From Pseudoduganella aquatica (GTDB lineage Bacteria > Pseudomonadota > Gammaproteobacteria > Burkholderiales > Burkholderiaceae_D), in NCBI RefSeq assembly GCF_009857595.1, contig NZ_WWCU01000007.1, forward strand, positions 124,001-188,000: DNA of 64,000 nt, written 5' to 3'. The position numbers and the translations under genes are program-made. Under the pieces are notes generated by a model. The model searched no databases, had not been told where the DNA came from, and saw only the letters and a list, made by a program, of their open reading frames with translations. Of the stretch, positions 8,821-16,922 are shown piece after piece. How positions within the stretch are numbered: position 1 is the first letter of the stretch; each line of letters begins with the position of its first letter.

Positions 8821-9552
8821 ATGTCCCATTCCAGCCTCATGATCGACGCACTGAAACGGCAGTTGAAGGCCAAGGCGGTGACGTACGCCGAACTGGCCAA
8901 GCGCATCGGCTTGTCCGAAGCGAGCGTCAAGCGCATGTTTGCGCAGCGCAGTTTCACGCTGGAGCGGCTGGAGCAGATACTGGAGGCGGTCGGCATGGAT
9001 TTCGCCGAGCTGGTGCAGGCCGCCACCGACGCCCCCCAGCTGATTGCGCAGCTGAGCTATGCGCAGGAGCAGGAAATCATCGGCGACACGAAATTGCTGA
9101 TCGTGGCAGTGGCGTCGCTGAACATGATACCGCTGGAGGAAATCGTGGCGGTGTACAAGATCAGCGAGGCGGAAGCGGTGAAGTACCTGCTGCGGCTGGA
9201 CAAGACCGGCTTCCTCCGGCTGATGCCGAACAACCGCGTCAAGCTGCTGGTGGCGCGCACCTTCAGCTGGATACCGAACGGCCCGATCCAGACCTGGTTC
9301 CGGGGCGAGGCCTACGGCGATTTCCTCGACGCGCGCTTCGCCGGCGAGCAGGAGATCATGAAGCTGGTGAGCGTGATGCTGTCGCAGCGTTCCACCAGGG
9401 CGCTGCTGGAGCGCTTGAAGCAGGTGGCCGACGAGTTCTCGCGCCAGCATCAGGACGATGCCCGCCTGCCGTATGAACAGCGGCATTCGCTGACCTTCAT
9501 GCTGGCGGCGCGGCCGTGGATGCCGAAGGCGTTTCAGTCTTTGATGCGTTAA
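8821..9552 (+). CDS. XRE-family helix-turn-helix regulator
   Basis: 243 aa. The N-terminal 60 residues form a Cro/C1-type helix-turn-helix (VTYAELAKRIGLSEASVKRM, then FTLERLEQILEAVGMDFAEL). The remaining 180 residues are helical and have no family I can name; a conserved-looking IPNGPIQTWFRGEAYGDFL lies in the middle. Proteins of this length and layout are common as uncharacterised betaproteobacterial regulators. It is divergent from the envelope operon starting at 8692, across a 128-bp region that could hold shared control sites. Confidence 0.8.
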   Translation: MSHSSLMIDALKRQLKAKAVTYAELAKRIGLSEASVKRMFAQRSFTLERLEQILEAVGMDFAELVQAATDAPQLIAQLSYAQEQEIIGDTKLLIVAVASLNMIPLEEIVAVYKISEAEAVKYLLRLDKTGFLRLMPNNRVKLLVARTFSWIPNGPIQTWFRGEAYGDFLDARFAGEQEIMKLVSVMLSQRSTRALLERLKQVADEFSRQHQDDARLPYEQRHSLTFMLAARPWMPKAFQSLMR

Positions 9553-9647
9553 ATCAAGCTTCGCCCGGTCACGGGCCGCTTGCCGGACCATGCTTCCTGA
9601 TATATTTTGTCTATGTTCAACATTTAACTTTTGCAAAGACCGCCACC

Positions 9648-11534
9648 ATGAGCAAGCCCAGCCAGTTTTCCCTGCTGACGCAGCGCCGCTTCGCCCCCTT
9701 CTTCTGGGTGCAGTTCCTGGGCGCCTTCAACGACAACCTGTTCAAGACCGCGCTGATGGTGATCCTGGGCTTCGAGGCGGCCAGCTGGACCAGCATGTCG
9801 CCCTCCACGGTGACCAATCTGATTCCCGGCCTGTTCATCCTGCCTTACGTGGTGTTTTCCGCCACGGCCGGCCAGATCGCCGACAAGTTTGAAAAGGCGG
9901 GCCTGTCGCGGCTGGTGAAATGGCTGGAGGTGGCCATCATGCTGATGGCCGGCGCGGGCTGGATGACGCATACGCTGTGGCTGCTCATCGCCGCCGTGGT
10001 TGGCATGGGCGTGCACTCCACGCTGTTCGGCCCGGTCAAATACGCCTATCTGCCGCAGCAGCTCAAGCCCGAGGAACTGATGGGTGGCAACGGCGTGATC
10101 GAAATGGGCACTTTTGTCGGCATCCTGCTGGGCCAGGTGCTGGGCGCGGTGCTGGTGGCCTACAAAGGCATAGGCATAGAACTGGTGGCCGGGGCCACGG
10201 TGGCGGTGGCGGTGATAGGCCTGCTCGCCAGCTACCGCGTGCCGCTCACGCCGGCGTCGGCGCCTGACCTGAAAATCAACTGGAACCCGGTGAGCGAAAC
10301 CATCCGCAATATCGGCTTCTCCAGGCAGAACCGCAGCGTGTTCCTGTCCATGCTGGGCAACTCCTGGTTCTGGTTCTATGGCGCGCTGATCCTCGCCCAG
10401 TTCCCGGTCTACGCCAAGGAATTCCTGCACGGCGACCATAGCGTGTTCGTGCTGCTGCTGACGGTGTTCTCGCTGGGCGTGGGTACCGGCTCGCTGCTGT
10501 GCGAGCGCCTGTCCGGGCACAAGGTGGAGATCGGCCTGGTGCCGTTCGGCTCCATCGGCCTCACGCTGTTCGGCGTGGACTTGTATTTCGCCAGCATGGG
10601 CTACACCAACACGGCGGCCGTGCAGTGGCTGGGCTTTGTGGCGCAGGACAGCGCGCTGCGCATCCTGTTCGACGTGGTGATGATAGGCGTGTTCGGCGGC
10701 TTCTTCATCGTGCCGCTGTTCGCGCTGATCCAGATCCGCTGCGAGCCGGCCCATTTGTCGCGCACCATCGCCGGCATGAACATCCTGAACGCGCTGTTCA
10801 TGGTGGCGGCGGCCGGCGTCGCCATCGTGCTGCTGGGGCAGGGCTTCACCATCCCGCAGCTGTTCCTGGCCACGGCCGTCATGAACGCGGTGGTGGCGGT
10901 GTACATCTTCTCGCTGGTGCCGGAGTTCCTGATGCGCTTCCTGGCCTGGATGCTGATCCATACGCTGCACCGCGTGAAGACCATCGATGCCGACCGCATT
11001 CCCGAGAGCGGCCCGGCGGTGCTGGTGTGCAACCACGTCAGCTACGTCGACGCCATCGTGATCGGCGCGGCCAGCCCGCGTCCGATCCGTTTCGTGATGG
11101 ACCACCGCATCTTCAACACGCCGCTGCTGGGCTGGATCTTCCGCACCGCCAAGGCGATCCCGATCGCCCCAGCCAAGGAAGATCCATGGCTGATGGAGAA
11201 GGCCTTTATCGACATTGCGCAGGCGCTGCACGAGGGCGACCTGGTGTGCATCTTCCCGGAAGGGCGGCTGACCACCACGGGCGAGCTCAACGAGTTCAGG
11301 GGCGGCATCGCCAAGATTATCGAGCGCAGCAAGGTGCCGGTAATCCCGATGGCGCTGCGCGGCCTGTGGGGCCACCTGCTCAGCCGCAGCAAGGACAATG
11401 TGTTCGAGCGCGCCTTCCGCAAAGGCTGGCGCTCGCGTCTGGCGCTGGCCGTCGGCCAGCCGGTCGCACCGCTCGACGCTACCCCCGAACTGCTGCACGC
11501 CCAGGTTGCGGAATTGCGAGGCGATTGGAAATAA
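9648..11534 (+). CDS. MFS transporter fused to PlsC-type acyltransferase (LplT/Aas-like)
   Basis: 628 aa from ATG 9648; the frame is open for 132 nt further upstream but that part lacks coding character. Residues 1-430 form a 12-helix MFS domain starting with FFWVQFLGAFNDNLFKTAL, typical of lysophospholipid transporters (LplT). The C-terminal 190 residues are a PlsC-type acyltransferase with the NHxxxxD box (NHVSYVD), a FPEGRLT box and a VPVIPMAL segment. LplT and Aas flip and re-acylate lysophospholipids at the inner membrane. The acyl-ACP synthetase domain of full Aas fusions is absent, so this is a two-domain form that must obtain activated acyl groups elsewhere. Confidence 0.87.
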   Translation: MSKPSQFSLLTQRRFAPFFWVQFLGAFNDNLFKTALMVILGFEAASWTSMSPSTVTNLIPGLFILPYVVFSATAGQIADKFEKAGLSRLVKWLEVAIMLMAGAGWMTHTLWLLIAAVVGMGVHSTLFGPVKYAYLPQQLKPEELMGGNGVIEMGTFVGILLGQVLGAVLVAYKGIGIELVAGATVAVAVIGLLASYRVPLTPASAPDLKINWNPVSETIRNIGFSRQNRSVFLSMLGNSWFWFYGALILAQFPVYAKEFLHGDHSVFVLLLTVFSLGVGTGSLLCERLSGHKVEIGLVPFGSIGLTLFGVDLYFASMGYTNTAAVQWLGFVAQDSALRILFDVVMIGVFGGFFIVPLFALIQIRCEPAHLSRTIAGMNILNALFMVAAAGVAIVLLGQGFTIPQLFLATAVMNAVVAVYIFSLVPEFLMRFLAWMLIHTLHRVKTIDADRIPESGPAVLVCNHVSYVDAIVIGAASPRPIRFVMDHRIFNTPLLGWIFRTAKAIPIAPAKEDPWLMEKAFIDIAQALHEGDLVCIFPEGRLTTTGELNEFRGGIAKIIERSKVPVIPMALRGLWGHLLSRSKDNVFERAFRKGWRSRLALAVGQPVAPLDATPELLHAQVAELRGDWK

Positions 11535-11541
11535 TTCCTAC

Positions 11542-11614
11542 AAGCGAGCTGAGCCGCATTTTCTCTCATCCGGGGTCAGACCCCGAATTGGGGGAAATGC
11601 GGCTCAGCTCGCTT
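11542..11614. repeat. Long inverted repeat with inner GGGGTCAGACCCC palindrome
   Basis: Perfect 20-bp inverted arms at 11542-11561 and 11595-11614 enclose a 33-nt loop. The loop itself holds the 13-nt palindrome ggggtcagacccc (11572-11584). The element lies between two convergent genes (stops at 11534 and 11622). It has no T-tract of a classical terminator but could still form a strong stem in the transcript. Its layout resembles a repetitive extragenic palindrome rather than a one-off terminator. Confidence 0.8.
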
Positions 11615-11621
11615 TGAGGGG

Positions 11622-13136
11622 TTAGTGGGATGCGGCGGCCAGGCGCAGCAGGTCGTCGAAGTCGACCGGCTTGATCAGGTGCTGGTCGAAGCCGGCGTCC
11701 TGGGTGCGGCTGCGGGCGTCGCGCTGGCCCCAGCCGGTCAGCGCCACCAGCTGGATCGCCTGGCCGCCCGGCTGCTGGCGGATCAGGCGCGCCGCTTCGT
11801 AGCCGTCCATGCCGGGCATGCCCAGGTCCATCACGATCAGGTCGGGCTGCTGCTGGTTGGCGGCGGCCACCGCCGCGTAGCCGTCGTAGGCGGTGTGCAC
11901 GTCGAAGTTGCGCATCTCGAACAGCGCGCCCAGCGAGTCGGCGGCGTCGCGGTTGTCGTCCACCACCAGCACTTTGGTGCGCCGGCTGGACGCCGCTTCG
12001 GCAAGGCCGGCCGGCGCCTCCCGCGCCTGTTCGGGCGCCTGCGTCGGCTGTTCCGGCAGCGGCAGCTTGATGAGGAATTCGCTGCCCAGGCCTATGCCCG
12101 CGCTGTGCGCTTCGATGGTGCCGCCGTGCATCTGCGCGAACTGGCGCGCCAGGCTCAGGCCTATGCCCAGGCCGCTGGACATCTGCCCGCTGACCGTGCG
12201 GCTTTGCTCGAACATATTGAAGATCTTGGACAGCGCTTCCTGCTCCAGGCCGATGCCGCTGTCGCACACGCTCACGCACAGCATGCCGTGCTCGGGCCAG
12301 GCGCGCAGCGCCACGCGGCCGCCCTGCGGCGTGAATTTGATGGCGTTCGACAGCACGTTGGAATAGATCTGCACCACGCGCGCGTAGTCCGCGTCCAGCA
12401 CGATGCCTTCGTCCGGCAGCTGCTGTTCCACGCGGATGCGCTTTGCCAGCGCGGCCTGCTGGCTCAGCTCCATCACGTGCCGCAGCACGTCGGCCAGCAC
12501 GATGGGCTGGCGCTGCAGCGCGATCTTGCCGCTGGTGATGCGGGCCACGTCGAGCAGGTCGTCCACCAGCCGCGTCAGGTGCACCACCTGCCGCTCGATC
12601 ACATCCTTGATGCGCCCGGCCGGCGCCGACTGCGGGAACAGGTGCGGCAGCAGCGCGGCCGAGGTGCGGATGGGCGCCAGCGGGTTGCGCAGCTCGTGGC
12701 CCAGGCTGGCCAGGAATTCGTCCTTGCGCCGCGTCGCTTCGCGCATCTGGTACTGCCGTTCCCGCGCGCGCAGCTGGGCATGCAGCGCGGCGATCAGGGT
12801 GACGGTGCGCACCGGCCGCTCCAGCAGCGTCAGGTTGCCCAGGCTGATCACCGCGCGCCGCACCAGCAGCGAGTCGCCGCCGCGCGCCAGCAGCAAGATC
12901 GGCAGGTCGGACCAGTTGGGCTGCTGCGCCACGTATTCGCTCAGCAGGCGGAAGCTGCTGGCGGTCAGCGCCTCTTCCACCGTCAGCACCGCGCCGGCCC
13001 CCAGCAGCAGCTCCTGGCGCAGCTCGCCCAATGTCTCGCACACGTGGCTGGCGATGCCGGCCACCTCCAGCACCTTGTGGCACAGGGCGGCGTTCTGCCC
13101 GGTGGGCGCATAGATGAGGATGCGTTTTTCCATCAT
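11622..13136 (-). CDS. Hybrid histidine kinase (pseudo-receiver, HisKA, HATPase, receiver)
   Basis: About 504 aa. An N-terminal receiver-like fold (MEKRILIYAPTGQNAAL) lacks the usual acidic pocket. It is followed by a HisKA domain with the phospho-acceptor His in EFLASLGHELRNPL. The HATPase domain shows SNAIKFTPQGG, VCDSGIGLEQEAL and GLGIGLSLARQF. A C-terminal receiver has KVLVVDDNRDAAD and phospho-Asp VMDLGMPGMDG. No membrane segment is present, so the sensor is cytoplasmic. The start is ATG 13136, two nt after the stop of the KaiC-like gene; a TTG at 13142 overlapping that stop is possible. The tight coupling implies that the KaiC-like ATPase provides or modulates its input. Confidence 0.87.
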   Translation of the reverse strand: MMEKRILIYAPTGQNAALCHKVLEVAGIASHVCETLGELRQELLLGAGAVLTVEEALTASSFRLLSEYVAQQPNWSDLPILLLARGGDSLLVRRAVISLGNLTLLERPVRTVTLIAALHAQLRARERQYQMREATRRKDEFLASLGHELRNPLAPIRTSAALLPHLFPQSAPAGRIKDVIERQVVHLTRLVDDLLDVARITSGKIALQRQPIVLADVLRHVMELSQQAALAKRIRVEQQLPDEGIVLDADYARVVQIYSNVLSNAIKFTPQGGRVALRAWPEHGMLCVSVCDSGIGLEQEALSKIFNMFEQSRTVSGQMSSGLGIGLSLARQFAQMHGGTIEAHSAGIGLGSEFLIKLPLPEQPTQAPEQAREAPAGLAEAASSRRTKVLVVDDNRDAADSLGALFEMRNFDVHTAYDGYAAVAAANQQQPDLIVMDLGMPGMDGYEAARLIRQQPGGQAIQLVALTGWGQRDARSRTQDAGFDQHLIKPVDFDDLLRLAAASH

Positions 13137-13138
13137 GC

Positions 13139-14632
13139 TCAAGGCTTGCCGCGAGGCGGCGCGTCCTGCCCGCTGCTGGTTGGTACGCCGGTCAGCACGC
13201 CGTGCAGGCCGGCCAGCACGTCGCCCACCTGGATGCCCCCCATGCCGATACGGAAGGCGCGCAGCGTGCGTTCGTGGCTGCTGCCGCGCTTCTTGAACAC
13301 GGCGACGGCCTGCCGCACTTCGCCTTGCATTTCGTAGTAGCGCAGGGTGATGATGTTGTCGGCGATGTAGCTGGCGTCCACCGCCGTGGTCATGGCGCCG
13401 CCCATCAGGCCGGCCTGCACGCCCACCACGATGGCGACCACGCCGCGCTGGCCCAGGTAGGTGAGCAGTTCGTGCAGGTAGGTGGACAGGAACTGCTCGT
13501 CGGGCACGGCGTTCAGGTAGCCGTTCAGGCTGTCGATGACGATCACGCGCGCGCCGCCGCTGGCCGCTTCCACCACCGCCTGCGTGAACTGGCCCGGCGT
13601 CAGCTCGGCCGGGTCCACCTGCTGCACCGTGAGCAGGCCGTCCTCGACGGCCTGGTTCAGCTTCATCCCCAGGCTTTCGGCGCGGTTCAGCATATTGTTG
13701 CGCGCCTCCTCGAACAGGAACATGGCGGCGCGTTCGCCGCGCGCGCAGGCGGCCGCCACAAACTGCGCCGCCACGGTGGACTTGCCGCTGCCCGGCGGCC
13801 CCGCCACCAGTGTGCTCATGCCTTCCTCCAGGCCGCCGCCCAGCAGGTGGTCCAGCTCCGGCAGGCCGCTCGAGAGCTGGCGCCGCAGACTGGTGACGCG
13901 CGACTCGGCCGCCACCAGGCGCGGGTAGACCTGCAGCCCGCCGTACAGGATGCGGTAGTCGTGCGAGCCGCCCCGGAAAGCGACGGCGCGGTATTTCACG
14001 ACCCGCAGGCGGCGCCGCTCGGTGCCGTAGGACTGGCTGGCCAGGTCCAGCGTGATCACGCCGTGCGCCACGCTGCGCACTTGCAGGTCGGTGCTGAGGG
14101 CGGTGCGGTCGTCCAGGAAGATGGTGGTGCAGTTGCGGCTGGCCAGGTACTGCTTCAGGGCCAGCACCTGGCGCCGGTAGCGCAGCGGGTTTTCGGCCAG
14201 CAGCTGCAGCTCGGACAGCGAGTCGAGCACGGCGCGCGTGGGCTTGTAGCGCTCCACCGCCGCCAGGATGCGCTGCGTGGTCGTGCCCAGCTCGATTTCC
14301 GAGGGGTGGAAGATGGAGTACTGCTGTTCCGGCGCGAGCGCGGACTGGTCGGGGATGATCTCCTCGACGTGGATGCCGTCCAGCGTCCAGCCGTGCGAGT
14401 GGGCCACGGAACTGAGTTCCACGATGGTTTCCGCCAGGGTGATGTAGAGCACGGATTCGCCCAGGCGCACGCCTTCATTGAGAAATTGCAGCGCCAGCGT
14501 GGTCTTGCCCGTGCCCGGCTCGCCTTCGATCAGGTACAAACGGTCGCGCGTCAGCCCCCCGGCAAGGATGTTGTCCAGGCCGGGAACGCCGGAAGACAGG
14601 GTGCGGTTGTGGTCTTCATTTTGCTGTTCCAT
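13139..14632 (-). CDS. KaiC-like double-domain ATPase
   Basis: 497 aa with two RecA-type KaiC domains. Walker A motifs lie at residues 37-44 (GEPGTGKT) and 277-284 (GPPGSGKS), and the typical C-terminal segment is HERTLRAFRIGMGGIQVGD. In domain 1 the paired catalytic Glu-Glu of cyanobacterial KaiC is LAE (a single Glu, residue 68); domain 2 keeps FEE (307-308). At the place of the KaiC Ser/Thr phosphosites the sequence reads ASYIADNIITL, i.e. Ser-Tyr. No kaiA or kaiB is nearby. It is coupled to a hybrid histidine kinase, an arrangement seen in non-photosynthetic bacteria where the ATPase is thought to act in signalling rather than as a full clock. Confidence 0.87.
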   Translation of the reverse strand: MEQQNEDHNRTLSSGVPGLDNILAGGLTRDRLYLIEGEPGTGKTTLALQFLNEGVRLGESVLYITLAETIVELSSVAHSHGWTLDGIHVEEIIPDQSALAPEQQYSIFHPSEIELGTTTQRILAAVERYKPTRAVLDSLSELQLLAENPLRYRRQVLALKQYLASRNCTTIFLDDRTALSTDLQVRSVAHGVITLDLASQSYGTERRRLRVVKYRAVAFRGGSHDYRILYGGLQVYPRLVAAESRVTSLRRQLSSGLPELDHLLGGGLEEGMSTLVAGPPGSGKSTVAAQFVAAACARGERAAMFLFEEARNNMLNRAESLGMKLNQAVEDGLLTVQQVDPAELTPGQFTQAVVEAASGGARVIVIDSLNGYLNAVPDEQFLSTYLHELLTYLGQRGVVAIVVGVQAGLMGGAMTTAVDASYIADNIITLRYYEMQGEVRQAVAVFKKRGSSHERTLRAFRIGMGGIQVGDVLAGLHGVLTGVPTSSGQDAPPRGKP

Positions 14633-14817
14633 AGCGACTCGCAGATACGGAGATTAGTTGTGGAAATAATAGCGCAGGGTATGAAAACACAATGTACGGT
14701 AGGCCACATTTTGCAATTAGTTCAGTATGGAAATCTACAAATGGTTACAATTGTGACGGTTTCTGCAATGCAGTTTTCATACAATGTGCGCTCCTATAAC
14801 AACAGGGGATAAATCCG

Positions 14818-15573
14818 ATGAAACAATTGATCAAGCCGTCGGCCCTGGCCGCTGGCATCGCCGCCATCGCCGCCGTGCTGTCCGGCTGCGGCGCGGGCGA
14901 CTATCCGGGGCCTGCGGTGCCGCAATCCGGTCCGCCGCCGCCCACCGTGCCGGTCGCTGTGAAAATCACGGCGGATTTCGGCCAGAGCATTGAAGGCTGG
15001 AAGGGCGAATCGACCGACTACGGCGACGGCGACGCGCCGGATTTCGTGGTCTTCGAACAGCGCACCGTGGACGCGCCGCTGACCGGCAAGGGCTATTACA
15101 TGGCCGGCCATAACCGCAGCGACGACATGTTCTTGTATGTAAAGAAACAGTTCGGCGGTTTCGTGCCATCCACCAGCTATAAAGTAACCTTTAGTGTCAA
15201 ATTTTCCACCGACGTGTCCTCCGGCTGCTCCGGTGTGGGCGGCGCGCCGGGCGAATCGGTGTTTGTCATCGGCGCCGCTTCGGCCACTGAACCGAAATCG
15301 GTGCTGAAGGACGGCCGCAACACCCTGAACCTGGACCGCGGCAACCAGGGCACCGGCGGCAAGGACGGGCAGGTACTGGGCAATATCGGCAACACGCAGG
15401 AATGCGGCGTGACGAAGGCCGAGTTCAAGACCGTCAAGAGCGCCGAGCCGCTGATCGTCAAGACCGACGCCGATGGCAAGATGTGGCTGCTGGCGGGCAT
15501 CGATTCCGGCTTTGAAGCCGCTTCCCGTATCAATATCCAGACCGTGGTGGTGGATGCCGATCCGGTGAAATAA
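14818..15573 (+). CDS. Putative lipoprotein of unknown function
   Basis: 251 aa. A lipoprotein signal ends in the lipobox LSGC (Cys24), followed by a Pro-rich tether (PAVPQSGPPPPTVP). The mature domain is about 200 residues and looks beta-rich (KITADFGQSIEGWKGESTDY; STSYKVTFSVKFSTD), resembling carbohydrate-binding or jelly-roll folds, but I cannot assign a family. Two internal Cys (SSGCSG and QECGV) could form a disulfide. It is monocistronic: a GGGG ribosome site and a TACAAT-like -10 hexamer lie upstream, and a strong terminator follows. Confidence 0.72.
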   Translation: MKQLIKPSALAAGIAAIAAVLSGCGAGDYPGPAVPQSGPPPPTVPVAVKITADFGQSIEGWKGESTDYGDGDAPDFVVFEQRTVDAPLTGKGYYMAGHNRSDDMFLYVKKQFGGFVPSTSYKVTFSVKFSTDVSSGCSGVGGAPGESVFVIGAASATEPKSVLKDGRNTLNLDRGNQGTGGKDGQVLGNIGNTQECGVTKAEFKTVKSAEPLIVKTDADGKMWLLAGIDSGFEAASRINIQTVVVDADPVK

Positions 15574-15631
15574 GCCAGCGCCTTACATACAGTTTCACTC
15601 CCGCTGCAGTCTCCCCTGCTGCAGCCTTTCG

Positions 15632-15667
15632 GGCCAGCCCTCGCATTTCGAGGGCTGGCCTTTTTTT
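15632..15667 (+). terminator. Rho-independent terminator after the lipoprotein gene
   Basis: A perfect 12-bp stem (15632-15643 with 15649-15660), a 5-nt loop and a run of seven T. It insulates the lipoprotein gene from the efflux operon promoter immediately downstream. Confidence 0.95.
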
Positions 15668-15688
15668 GTTTCATTAGTAAATAATTGC

Positions 15689-15716
15689 TTGACAGTCTTA
15701 GAATGATCGTTCATTC
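15689..15716 (+). promoter_or_regulatory. Efflux operon promoter with TetR-type operator dyad
   Basis: A consensus -35 hexamer TTGACA (15689-15694) is followed by the dyad gaatgatcgttcattc (15701-15716), with perfect 6-bp arms around 4 nt. The dyad covers the spacer and the expected -10 area, the usual place for a TetR-family repressor of an RND pump. The -10 itself is not clear. The adaptor ATG is at 15744, leaving a short leader. Confidence 0.65.
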
Positions 15717-15743
15717 TATAAAAAGATAAATGTGAGGTGAACA

Positions 15744-16910
15744 ATGAAACCTATTTCCCTGGTCCTGATTTCCGTAGCCGCGCTGAGCGCAGGCTGCCAA
15801 CCCACCACTGCCGGAGCACCTGGCGCCGGGAAACCGGCGCAGGTGGCGGCCGTGGGCGTGCATACGGTCGCGCCGCAGAGCCTGTCCATCACCACCGAGC
15901 TGCCGGGCCGCACCACCGCCTACCAGGTGGCCGAAGTGCGCCCGCAAGTGGGCGGCTTGATCCAGAAGCGCCTGTTCGCCGAAGGGGCGGACGTGAAGGC
16001 CGGCGCCCAGCTGTACCAGATCGATCCGGCCACCTACCAGGCCGCCTACAACTCGGCCAAGGCCGCGCTGGCCAAGGCCAAGGCCAATCTGGCCGCCGCC
16101 ACGCCGAAAGTGGCGCGCTACAAGGAGCTGGTGGCCATCGAAGGCGTGAGCCGCCAGGACTATGACGACGCCGTGGCCGCCGCCGAGCAGGCCAGGGCCG
16201 ACGTGGAGGCCGCAGCGGCCGCGCTGGACAGCGCCCGCATCAATGTGGACTACACCCGCGTGGCGGCGCCGATTTCCGGCCGCATCAGCCGTTCCAACGT
16301 CACGCCCGGCGCGCTGGTGACCGCAGGCCAGGCCAACGCCCTGACCACGGTGCAGCAGCTGGACCCGATCTATGTGGACGTGACCCAGTCCAGCACCGAC
16401 ATGCTGCGCCTGAAGCGCGAGCTGGAAAGCGGCAGCCTGAAGAAAAACGGCGGCCAGGCCAGGGTGACGCTGCTGCTGGCCGACGGCAGCAAATACGCGC
16501 AGGAAGGCAAGCTGCAATTCTCCGACGCCAGCGTGGACCCCGGCACCGGCAACGTGGTGCTGCGCGCGCTGTTCCCCAACCCCAAGCATGATCTGCTGCC
16601 CGGCATGTTCGTGCGCGCCGTGGTCGACAGCGGCGTGGACGAGCAGGCCATCCTGGTGCCGCAGCAGGGCGTGACGCGCAACCCGAAAGGGGAGGCGACC
16701 GCCATGGTGCTGAACAAGGAAGGCAAAGTGGAGCAGCGCGTGCTGGCCACCGGCGCCACCGTCGGCGACCAGTGGCTGGTGAAGTCCGGCCTGTCCGCCG
16801 GCGACCGCGTCATCATCGACGGCCTGCAGAAAGTGCGCCCCGGCGCGCCTGCGCAAGTGGCCGCCAAACCCGCCACTACCGCAGCGGCAAACCAGCGCGC
16901 GGCGCAATAA
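15744..16910 (+). CDS. RND efflux periplasmic adaptor subunit (AcrA/MexA type)
   Basis: 388 aa. A lipoprotein signal (VAALSAGC, Cys18) indicates a lipid-anchored periplasmic adaptor. It has the membrane-fusion-protein order: a lipoyl half with GRTTAYQVAEVRPQVGG, a coiled-coil hairpin (about residues 95-150, rich in Ala/Lys/Glu), the second lipoyl half (DYTRVAAPISGRIS), and beta-barrel and membrane-proximal domains. It bridges the inner-membrane pump and the outer-membrane channel encoded directly downstream. The pump gene starts 12 nt after its stop with a ribosome site GCGAGG. The substrate range cannot be read from sequence. Confidence 0.93.
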   Translation: MKPISLVLISVAALSAGCQPTTAGAPGAGKPAQVAAVGVHTVAPQSLSITTELPGRTTAYQVAEVRPQVGGLIQKRLFAEGADVKAGAQLYQIDPATYQAAYNSAKAALAKAKANLAAATPKVARYKELVAIEGVSRQDYDDAVAAAEQARADVEAAAAALDSARINVDYTRVAAPISGRISRSNVTPGALVTAGQANALTTVQQLDPIYVDVTQSSTDMLRLKRELESGSLKKNGGQARVTLLLADGSKYAQEGKLQFSDASVDPGTGNVVLRALFPNPKHDLLPGMFVRAVVDSGVDEQAILVPQQGVTRNPKGEATAMVLNKEGKVEQRVLATGATVGDQWLVKSGLSAGDRVIIDGLQKVRPGAPAQVAAKPATTAAANQRAAQ

Positions 16911-16922
16911 GCGAGGTATTCC

